A stretch of 64,000 nt of DNA from assembly GCA_949775045.1 (NCBI GenBank), contig OX459101.1, forward strand, positions 14,506,942 to 14,570,941. Direction: 5' to 3'. A program made the translations under genes and the position numbers. Each line of letters starts with the position of its first letter. Position 1 is the stretch's first letter. The DNA is from Metridium senile (lineage: Eukaryota > Cnidaria > Anthozoa > Actiniaria > Metridiidae). Positions 55,801 through 64,000 of this stretch are shown here, one piece after another. The notes beneath the pieces were generated by a model. It saw only the letters and a list, made by a program, of their open reading frames with translations. It was not told where the DNA came from and made no database searches.

Positions 55801-57993
55801 AGTATGAAATAGTACTAAATCTAAAATCATGCAAATTCCCTTGTTTTATATTGTTTTATTAGTGCTATTTTGTACTACTTATTTAGTATTATTTCACACT
55901 TTTAGTGTTTGCACTCTCTACACATGTATAGGAGATATCATTTATTTGTTTTCTTTAAAATCAGTGTCTAAATCATTGTTTTCCATTCTTATTTATAACA
56001 GCTTGAATTCAAATTGTTTGTCGACCATTCATCGGCTGGGGAGATAGGGACAACCCGTGCTAGTATCAACCGCACAGGCAAAACCAATGCTTCAAAGGGT
56101 GTAGAAAACCATTACAATGAGTATTCGGAGTTTCATTCAAGGGAAATTGAAGCCCATATATGTGCATCCTTTATGGAGATGCATGGCATGAAAACAATTG
56201 ATGGTAATGCTATACATATTAAGAGTGAATGGTCTGATCCCAGGCGTAATAGGCATGATCGTCCAATCAGGCCTAGTTCAAAATTTTCCAATCACTTCTC
56301 ACATGCCAATTTGAAACCAAAAAATATTGAAATTAATATGTAACTGAATTTTTAATTGTTTTAATTTTTAATTGTTGTCATGATTAAATCTCAGTGACCT
56401 ATTCGACTTAAGTCCCTTGACTTTAGCCTTTTTTGACATACAGATTTTATCTATAATATATTACAATAATACTATTATTTTGTTCTCATGTTCATTTCAG
56501 ACCAGCCAAATTTAGTGTTACCTGATGCCACAGTATCCCATGGAACCAAATCTCAGTGGTTGCTAGAAATTTGTAAGCAGCATGTGGAGAAGTTTGTGTT
56601 TGACAGGGGTGAGCTCAGTGGCTTAGTCAACCAAACCAGTGAATTACAAGAAGCTGCCAATCAATCTACTTGGAAATGCAGAGAGGAAGGCTGTACTGCT
56701 CAATTTGTCTACCACTCAGGAAGAGTGAGGTAAATATTAATAACAATGGCCATTAATAGCTTAATAATATATATATTAATAATCAAAATTGCTTATAATG
56801 ATAATGAAAGTAATAATAATACTAGTTACTACAATAATGATAATAATGATTAATAACTTCTGTTTAAGAGACAGCCTGAGTGGAGATGAAACTCCCATGT
56901 GTACGATGATGATGGTGATTCTCCATGCTTTATTTGACAAAAAATGTAATGAAAACAAAAATAAATAAGTATTTGTATTATAGTACCGGTAGTAATATTA
57001 TATTTATACACATTTTCATTAATTTACAATACAGGCATGAAACACAAGTTCACCAACTGACATTTGACAATGGGACGGATAGAGATAACTTTGGTTACTA
57101 CTACTGTAGAATGCGATGTGGTCAAGTATTCAAAACAACGACAACAAGAAACAGGTAAACATTATTTAGTGTAAGATGTAAATGTTCAAAGCGGAGTTGG
57201 CTTAATTTTATGCAATGTTCTCGACCAGATTTCAAACTCCTTCACCCTGGTGATTTTTCTTTGTTTTCTCTTCATTAATTATTCATGAGTTTGAGAAAAA
57301 GAACAAACTCTATTTTCAAAAGAGGAAGCCTAATTGAATGCTGTAAAAACAATAACCCTCACTATTTGTGTTTCGAAAAATATTCGTTCCTGCTCCTTTT
57401 AATAGCTTTTGTCGCTGCAGCCTCTAAGTGTGTAATATATTTTTCAGTGGATTTTTGAAGTTTCATCTGTTTGTGTGCATTACTCGGAATGCTATGTAGT
57501 AATTGCTGTGTAGTAATTGCTGTGTAGTAATTGCTGTGGACAGTAGTCAATTTCTACAGAATATATTACACGCCACATAAGCTAGGGTGACAACTCTCAA
57601 ATGACTATTATTCAGGTCTACTTCAATGTGATTCATTTGTTTTGTTTAATTTCATGTAGACATGAGCAGAAGCAGCATGACCAGCATTTACCAGAAAATG
57701 AGCCATCTCCGTCCGCCAGTGATGTCAAACCTGTTGACTACAAATTTATTTATTTTTTTTATTGTCCAATCCAACACTCTTTCCTTGCAACTCATGCAAA
57801 ACTTCAACAAGAGCATTCTTCAGGTCTGCTTTGTCCTCAGCGGAAACAGTTCGTTTGGGTAAATCCTGGAAAACACTTTTTTCCTCAAGATTTTTGTCAA
57901 ATGGTAACAATTCCTGCTTGCACCTTTCTCCATCACATTTGCATTCCCTTGCACAATTTGAGCAACAGTCATGTTGAACTCTGCTTGGTTTGA
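52879..57993 (+). CDS. Academ-type transposase-like protein (DUF6589-like), seven exons
   Basis: A spliced model keeps phase throughout: 52879-54236, 54542-54878, 55399-55668, 56002-56203, 56501-56729, 57035-57154, 57660-57993. It gives about 949 residues without a stop. The N-terminus has a Cys-rich metal site (CRFCNCYF, then CSERCCNPCARK). The middle shows LVGDNLDHEI and LHGDQLFEERARN, then RLEGIDTEFADWHAK, the GDQ...DWHAK pattern of DUF6589-type putative transposases. Two C2H2-like fingers near the end are split by introns (CREEGCTAQF...RHETQVH and CRMRCGQVF...RHEQKQH). The last exon overlaps the helicase 3' end in antisense, and family members usually continue further, so the C-terminus seems truncated. 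All splice sites are GT/AG by eye. Confidence 0.7.
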
Positions 57994-59634
57994 TTTCAGA
58001 ATCGAGAGAAATGTATGCAGAAACACGCAAGCAACCCTCAGCACGAATAAATTCTTTGACTTCTCTCTCACAAGGGCTTGCCTGCTGCCCATGGTAAATC
58101 ACAACCACATGTGATTGTTGACCATCCCTGCCAGCCCTTCCAGATTGTTGGTGTTGGTCAAGAATTGACCTAGGAGGTCCCCAGTTGATTATATAACGGA
58201 TATCGGGGAAATTTACCCCCATACACAATGAAGTGGTTGCCACCACAATCCGTTTGTGTCCATTACCTTTGAATGATTGTGTAACTCTGTCTTTCATTGA
58301 TTGCCAGGAGTTGGAGTGGTAGATGCCTATTATAGCGTTTCCTGGTGATCTGTTATCTGGAGTTGCATACAGTGCATCTCCCAATTGGGACACTAAATAG
58401 TTAACGACAGAGGCCATGTCATTCATGACTGTGCAGAATATTATTGTTTTCGGTGTTTGTGATCCCAAGTCTTTGGCCATCTCGACAAGCCATTGCAGTT
58501 GTTTCAAGTAACCTGCTTTCTTCACCTTCTTTACGGTAAATCTAAGGTTTGGCCTGTTTGGGCTCACGTAAATTGTCAATGGCTTGTTTAGACAAAGAAC
58601 AGTCTTTATTGTTTGCTGGGTGTTTGTGTCAGCAGTTCCTGTAATGGCACCCACAGGAGTCCCTAAAATAGAAATGAAAGAAAGGAAATTTAGGAACATA
58701 ACTACACTGTATATAGTATGAATATGTAAATATCTGAATCTAAATTTTAATTGGCAATGTTTGATTGCTTTAAGGCCAATATTACAAAAAAAAATAACAA
58801 TAACAATTGATTATACTTAATAAATTAATTAATTATACAGTGGAATATTTTGAGGGTTTGTGAGTCAATTCTAAGAGCTATTCCAAACTGGTATTCGTCA
58901 TGGAAATGTATAATTTTACCTGGTTGACAGTAAGATCTTAGGTTAGCTAGTTGGCCAAATGATTCCCTGAAGGCATGCGATGCTTTTCCTTTCTTAGTCT
59001 CCCTGAAATTAAAAATGATTTGAATGCTTCAAGCATTGAAAATGAAATATATTGCATAATTACTTCGCATTAGTGAAGACCACTTGAGCACTCGTCTAAC
59101 TCCGCAAATACCCGTAGAAAAGCGAATTTGTATAATTTACCTTGAACCAGTCCAACTTTCGCAAGTGTGCGATTCATCGACAACAACGGCCACAATATTT
59201 CCACATAGTTTGGAACCGGTTTTCTTGAGAATGGCCAATAATCGTTTTTGTAGAACTTCCTCAGCCGATCCAAACAATAAATCGTAAGATGCAAGCTCTC
59301 CGTCCTCCATCTTCACATCGCTTATGGCTCCAGCTTTAAGGCCCAAGGACGTTGCTTCGGCCACTTGATCCTCGATGATGCTTTTCAGCGGGCAAATTAC
59401 GAGAACACAACAACTTTTCTTCAACATGATTTTCTTCATCGGTACGAGAAGTTGAAAAATCAGACTTTTACCAAAGCCGGTCGGTAAAACGGCAAGAAGG
59501 TCTCCTCGATAAATAAGTTGCTCGACACTTTGTCTCTGCTCGGATTTAAGCTCAAAACGAAAGCCTAAGTGTGACTCAAATGAATCCAAAACACTATCTA
59601 ACGCGCTACAAAAATCTTGTCTATAATCCGCCAT
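57746..59634 (-). CDS. RecQ-like helicase of the Academ-type element, three exons, intact
   Basis: Exons 59634-59141, 58920-59002 and 57746-58662 join in phase to 497 codons plus stop. Exon 1 starts at MADYRQDFCSAL and has Walker A AVLPTGFGKSLIFQ and the DESH box (VVVDESHTCESW). Exon 2 gives KKGKASHAFRESFGQLANL. Exon 3 begins GTPVGAITGTADTNTQQ and carries VSPNRPNLRF, IVVATTSLCMGVNFPDIRY and HQQSGRAGRDGQQ (motif VI), then a Cys-rich segment (CCSNCARECKCDGERC) resembling the RecQ zinc region. An SF2 DNA helicase that probably aids transposition. No disabling change is seen. The upstream reading to 59805 runs into the terminal repeat and is not coding. Confidence 0.85.
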
Positions 59635-59758
59635 TTTGAAAACTACGACTGGAAACTCTTGTTTGTCAAACTTGTCTTTGTCACTTGTCAAACTGGTCGA
59701 CAAGAGCCAATCAGCGACGTTCGTTCGTCCACGAACGAGTGGCACAAAAAGACAATGG

Positions 59759-59912
59759 CTGCGGGCAGGCGTTCCCTTCTCTCCCTTCCCCCTCCCCCCC
59801 CACACTCCATTTTTGGCTAAGCTCCATATTTCGCGCGGTCAAAAAAGTAAAACAGGAAGCCCAAAATCCTAAATTCTCCAAAAAGCCAAAAGAACGCCTG
59901 CTCTGCAGGCTA
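59759..59912. repeat. Right terminal inverted repeat of the Academ-type element
   Basis: The inverted counterpart of 52565-52707; it ends CTGCAGGCTA and is followed by the target duplication GCTGTTTC. Confidence 0.85.
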
Positions 59913-59921
59913 GCTGTTTCT

Positions 59922-60035
59922 GGTATCAGTGATTTATGATCCTGCCTTTCACTTGAGATCTGATGAATACAAATTAAAAACTGGTGAGATCCAAGAGGAA
60001 GTAGAACATCCCCAAGTTTCTATCATTGCAAAGTA
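59922..60035 (+). pseudogene. 3' part of the gene interrupted by the Academ-type element
   Basis: Reads VSVIYDPAFHLRSDEYKLK, then EEVEHPQVSIIAK and a stop. It joins in phase with GQLLF before the element through one copy of the target duplication. Confidence 0.6.
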
Positions 60036-60205
60036 AAAAATTTTTATAGTTGTACATTATAACTCCCGCAAATTTGATTTACTAATGATGTCTCAACATG
60101 ATGTTTTAACATTGTAAGAACATCAAATGATAATAAAAATAATCTGGCTTATACTATTAGTGTTAATTTAAATAGTTAAACAATTTTGAAAACACAAATG
60201 TAACA

Positions 60206-60260
60206 ACATCCGGACTTTTACTCGGTTAAGTCCGACTTAACCGAGAAAAAGTCTGGATGT
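60206..60260. repeat. 55-nt near-perfect palindrome
   Basis: A 27-bp arm (60206-60232) and its complement (60234-60260) differ at two positions and are separated by one base; the centre reads CGGTTAAGTCCGACTTAACCG. It is embedded in gene-free AT-rich DNA (60036-60540). Confidence 0.8.
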
Positions 60261-60539
60261 GACACAGGCTAATCCACATAGTGGTTATTCTTCTCCTTGC
60301 ACTCACTACCAAGAAGCATATAATGTTTAGTACATAATTTAATATTTTATCAGTAGGTACTATGTACATACAATATATTTTATTACATTTTTATAGTATA
60401 TATCTATATCATTTTTTATTAATAATAATAAATTTATATTAATTAGTTATTTCTATTATATTAATGTTATCACTACATTATTCGTTTTCTTATATTTATG
60501 TTAGTTAATTTTTATACATTTTCTTATACTTTCTATATA

Positions 60540-60616
60540 ACTATGTAAAGCGCTTTGGGCAATTAGTGGATTTAGCGCTATATAAATAAACTTTATTATT
60601 ATTTTATTATTATGAG
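60540..60616 (+). repeat. LINE/SINE 3' tail
   Basis: ATGTAAAGCGCTTTGGGC, then GCGCTATATAAATAAAC and TTATTATTATT, the widespread 3' tail shared by L2-like LINEs and their SINEs. Confidence 0.7.
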
Positions 60617-60663
60617 ACTCTTCAATCACTTACAGTAGCAACTACTGTACAAACTTCAATTAA

Positions 60664-60790
60664 CGCATGAGAGAGAACAGTCTAACTGTACTCAAGGCAG
60701 TGAAAACCATGCAACTGTCAAACCAACAGTGCTTTGACATTTTCAGAGGTGTAGCTACCGGCCTAAGCAATAGCCTAAGCCATAATCATT
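60664..60790 (+). pseudogene. Protein kinase-like fragment, copy 3
   Basis: About 125 bp closely matches 34444-34567 of the kinase pseudogene (shared TCTAACTGTACT and GGCAGTGAAAACCATGCAAC). It stops before the catalytic loop. Confidence 0.6.
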
Positions 60791-61544
60791 CAAAGGGCTG
60801 AATGTAGTTTTTTTTATTGTAGTTTTACGATCTGAAACGATCTGATGTGATCAATTTTGTTTAGCAACGAATAAAGAGAGAATTTGGAGCTACGATTTAT
60901 ATGATCCGTACAAAACTCTAGCAATAATTACGTCGGTAATTACATTTACAAAAAACTCCATAAAATCATTTCCGAGCGCGCGCTCAATGACGTGTGACGG
61001 CAAGTCAAAATGTATTCAAAACACATCAAAATTCTCCACTGTTTTTGTCATTTTCTCCCTCAATCCTTTTTTTTAACGGTTGAAAATAGCATAGTTTTAG
61101 TGTTAAAATTACTATATATTTAACAACGGAGGAATTAAGAAAAGTTCAAGAACTGTTTTTTTAATCTGGCTTTCTCAATCAAACTGAAGAATCGTGTGAT
61201 GGCGTTAGTAGCGCGCGCTCTTCAAGTCAAAATTCATTCATAAAATGTTCTAGTTTTTCTAGTTTTAGTACTTTCTTGTTACTATTATTTCCTTTTAAGT
61301 TTGACTTAGTACAATCATTATTTCTATGCAAATTTTTGGCGTGCAAGGCTTTTAAATTAAATACTTGGCACAAATAGGATTTTTATGTTTCATGCCAATG
61401 TAAAATTATTATTCATATTTAGCTCATCTCATGCTACTGACATCATTGTAAAATTACTATCCATAGTCCATAGTTATGCAATCGAAATGAATGTAAAACT
61501 ACTATCCATATTTAGCTTATCTATGATTTTATCATGGGGGTGGC
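60791..61544. other. Non-coding stretch
   Basis: No gene is seen. GCGCGCTC occurs twice (near 60978 and 61212), and the 60990-61080 and 61200-61260 stretches look weakly related. Confidence 0.45.
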
Positions 61545-61940
61545 CACTCATGGGAAGAGGCTAAAGCTGGATCTATCTTAATCCTCTTAGATTTCAAGGG
61601 TTACGCCATTCTGCTTGAACGTCACTGAGCATACAAGTTTTATATCAAACTCCCGCCTCCTCCCAAAGCCTTTCCTCCTTTAGAGTTTTTGACTTATCTT
61701 GTTGGGCGTATTTTTGCCCTTACCTTTACTGGTCCAGTTAACATTTGTACTGGCTAGCGTAATCAAATATATTGTTTAGGAGTAATATTGTTATTGTTCT
61801 ATTATAAGCAGCTTTGGGGTTTTTCCCCATAGCCATTTAACTCCATGACAAGTGTGACTTATTGTTGCCAGACCAGTAAATCGAGCTCCAGCATTGAAGT
61901 ACTGATCAATTTACACTTGTTGTTTATGATATTATTATAT
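61545..61940 (+). repeat. 3' end of a second Ngaro/DIRS-like element
   Basis: The blocks TTACCTTTACTGG, ATTGTT...AAGCAGCTTTGGGG and CCCCATAGCCATTTAACTCC follow the same order as in the direct repeats at 41926-42669 with moderate divergence. No coding part is attached. Confidence 0.45.
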
Positions 61941-62037
61941 AATCAAAGGCATGAAAACATAAAAAAGATTTACAAACCAAAGGTTTTTAGGTATGAGGTA
62001 ACCAAACTCAAAGTGTAGTTTTTGTGTATAATATTTA

Positions 62038-63008
62038 GTGGTGGCTAATGCTTCCTTTGGCATGGGAATAGACAAAGCTAATGTTCGGTATGTTTTGCAT
62101 GCCAGGCTTACGACAAGTGTAGAAGAATATTCCCAGCAGTTCGGTTGGGATGGACGTGTGGTCAGCTGCCTATATCATTCTACTTCTGACAAGAGCACAC
62201 TGTTTAAACTGTTCTACTCTCAAGATGAAAACTGTGAAGTTCAGTGTCAGGATTTAAATGACTTAATCACAATGTTAGAAGATCCTATGCAGTGTCGACA
62301 CAAAGCCCTAATTGGTGCATTATGGATAAAAGCGTGACAGTTTTGTGTGCATTTCAAATTGTGATAGTTGTGTGAACAGAGGAAAATTTCAATTAACGGA
62401 TTGAACCACCAACGCTCATTCAGTGAAAGTCATACATTTTAGCCAGGAAGCCTCCACTACTCTGTCAACAATTGCCTCTCTTTGAAGAATCCGTGCATGT
62501 AAAAGCCCGTCAAAACATGCATACTGAAGCTTAATGTTCAGTGATTTCTCTGTAGTCTTTGTTTTTTTGAAATATCAAATAGCTGCCGCTAAAAACGAGT
62601 TTTATTTGTTTGTATAACGATACTGGTACTGTCACGAAACTGGACGACATACTATATAGGAAAATGAGTCAGACGTTGAAAGCACTGACACAATTGATCC
62701 TTTTAGGGAGGACCAAGAATCCCAACAAGAGAGTTACACCTCCGCCGTCACCTCCATCTGATGTCAGTAAGCTAAGCAACTCTTTTATTGAAAAAGTGCC
62801 TGAGAGAGAGGGCGTTCTTGAGACACTGAAGGGGAAATTTGAAGTGCAACACCAATGCTTAACTGCACTGACGCCATCTCAGCAAATGGAAACATTTGCC
62901 AGAAAAATTATTTCCATGAAATATGTTATGGTTATAAATCCTAATGCAGATTATGGAAACTTAAGTAAAATTGATCTGAAAGTCCTCAAAGAAATTGTTG
63001 ATTGCTAG
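62038..63008 (+). pseudogene. RecQ-like helicase fragment, copy 2
   Basis: Begins VANASFGMGIDKANVRYVLH and continues through ARLTTSVEEYSQQFGWDGR, where the usual GRAGRDG of motif VI reads GWDGR, then SCLYHSTSDKSTLFKLFYSQ. After a stop, the tail NPNKRVTPPPSPPSDVSKLS, ALTPSQQMETFARK and LSKIDLKVLKEIVDC ends at 63008. It is nearly identical to 44640-45470 but keeps a motif VI segment deleted there. The upstream helicase lobe is missing. Confidence 0.65.
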
Positions 63009-63274
63009 GGAGTGAAATCTCAGCTGTTGTAGTGTTATAATACATTAGTTGGACTTCCAGACAAAGAGGGAGGAAAGATTAAAAAGTTTGTTTGCAGTTG
63101 AAAAAACTATACAAGTTAGCAATTTTATGAAATCATAATTAGAGAAGTTACGGGGTTTATATTGGAATGGCTAAAATGATTCTGTTGGTTTTTAAAATTA
63201 CTGTTACTGATGTTAAATAAACAAGTTATTTACATTATCGTACAAGAAAAGAAAAGAAATCTTTCTACTGAGTT
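63009..63274. other. Non-coding stretch
   Basis: No gene is seen. Confidence 0.5.
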
Positions 63275-63294
63275 GGACTTTATCGCAGAAGAGT

Positions 63295-63729
63295 TTGAAG
63301 AAGCGGAGAGAATCGACGAAGGCAGTTTACGCGACAAACGTACTGAGATGTCAAGGTCTTCAGTCATTTAACGAGCGGTCAAGGATTTCCCATGTTGGAC
63401 AATCGATACAGCAACAAATTGCTAGCATACAGAAAGAAGTCAGTGAAAAGGAAAAAGAATTCCACAACATCGTACAAGAAATTGAGCAAAGCTTCAACGG
63501 ATTAAACAAACAACAACGCGATGTGTCAGACAGAGTGTCTGGCCAGGGAGACAACATGGCGCCGAATGAACCAAAGGCAGAAGATATAGTACCCTCATCG
63601 TCCAAAAAAGAGAAAACAAACCACTCAAACTACACCGGCGAATGTTTCATACCAAGTCCAGACCGTCAAAACAGAAGAATTATCGTCAAACATCGAAAAC
63701 ACCAAAGGAGAAACTACTTCTCGCAATAA
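63295..63729 (+). CDS. Hypothetical coiled-coil protein
   Basis: A 144-residue open frame with a basic start (MKKRRESTKAVYATN), a probable coiled coil (IQQQIASIQKEVSEKEKEF, then NIVQEIEQSFNGLNKQQRD), a Ser/Lys-rich linker and a basic tail (RIIVKHRKHQRRNYF). A second frame from 63642 reads SKQKNYRQTSKTPKEKLLL and may be the true continuation after a frameshift. No family is recognised. It could be an ORF1-like protein of a retroelement or a host exon. The last 170 bp of the window are gene-free. Confidence 0.35.
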   Translation: MKKRRESTKAVYATNVLRCQGLQSFNERSRISHVGQSIQQQIASIQKEVSEKEKEFHNIVQEIEQSFNGLNKQQRDVSDRVSGQGDNMAPNEPKAEDIVPSSSKKEKTNHSNYTGECFIPSPDRQNRRIIVKHRKHQRRNYFSQ

Positions 63730-64000
63730 ACCACAGGGACCCCAAATCTAACCGAGAGATATATGTGGTCGATAAAAATAAATCAGTGGTTAATTTTAGT
63801 GTCACTAAATGTCATGAAATGTATTTATAGTGCACAAGTAAATATATTGAGTACACCCAAGTCAGACAAATTTTGTCATCGCATTATTGTCTATTATTGA
63901 TCACTTTCAGATAAAATGAAACTCTAGTAATATTTTGGAAGGATAAAGTACATAAAGGTCAAAGAAGCGAATAACTGTACTACAATGTTACTCAAATGTA

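Larger units (their letters stand above)
52565..59912. mobile_element. Academ-type DNA transposon with helicase (AcademH-like), about 7.35 kb
   Basis: Terminal inverted repeats of about 145-155 bp begin TAGCCTGCAG at both ends and carry CAGGCGTT and GGGCTTCCTGT in the same order. The insertion is flanked by a direct repeat GCTGTTTC (or GCTGTTTCT) at 52557-52565 and 59913-59921. Inside are a seven-exon transposase-like gene (plus strand) and a convergent three-exon RecQ-like helicase (minus strand). This pairing matches the helicase-encoding Academ lineage called AcademH. Removing the element plus one duplicate restores an open frame (GQLLFLVSVIYDPAF) in the target. Confidence 0.8.

Noticed and set aside
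59635..59805. N-terminal extension of the Academ-type helicase
   Set aside because: The extra reading translates the terminal inverted repeat. The ATG at 59634 starts the conserved protein.

Overview
The window is animal nuclear DNA. It is AT-rich, with spliced exons (clear GT/AG sites), tRNA-derived SINE remains, non-LTR retrotransposon tails, a tyrosine-recombinase retroelement, cut-and-paste transposons and decayed multi-copy gene families. The mixture (Ngaro/DIRS-type elements, an Academ-type helicase transposon, kinase-like genes with a HND catalytic loop) suggests an early-branching invertebrate such as a sponge or cnidarian. Species cannot be read from the sequence. Almost every coding stretch is a mobile element or a broken copy of a repeated family.

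The outstanding content is a two-gene mobile element, here called RepTc. It is present in five copies: 1-3344; 17440-19955; two in a head-to-tail array at 20903-29512; and 48720-50294. Each copy pairs a Rep-like protein (HUH endonuclease plus superfamily 3 helicase, resembling CRESS-DNA/parvovirus Reps) with a Tc1/mariner-type DD34E transposase, and the two genes are always convergent. The array copies are intact, 4178 bp apart and differ at three noticed sites. The array is laid out M-B-M-B-M, where M is a 254-bp imperfect palindrome and B carries the two genes. It is bounded by TA dinucleotides, and removing it rejoins an open reading frame in phase. A divergent M-like module ends copy 1, also next to TA. 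Between the convergent genes lies a dyad of TACTCCA sites, found in both the intact and the divergent copy. This looks like a transposon that also carries a replicon (initiator, helicase, iteron-like sites, hairpin ends).

Layout: 1-3344 RepTc copy 1; 3347-9830 broken host-like families and hairpin repeats; 10043-17190 piggyBac, SINE, tyrosine-recombinase and LINE remains; 17440-19955 RepTc copy 2; 19956-30059 a repeated host-like gene split by the RepTc array; 30165-36860 LINE and kinase pseudogenes; 36868-42717 a decayed Ngaro/DIRS-like element with SGNH-hydrolase remains and four loop-conserved hairpins; 44345-46955 RecQ-like and zinc-binding family fragments; 47990-50294 a Myb/SANT-like gene and RepTc copy 5; 50935-60035 a gene of unknown family interrupted by a nearly complete 7.35-kb Academ-type (AcademH-like) transposon with an intact three-exon RecQ-like helicase; 60200-64000 kinase, retroelement and helicase fragments.

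Limits: homology is judged by eye, and no database search, folding or splice prediction was run.
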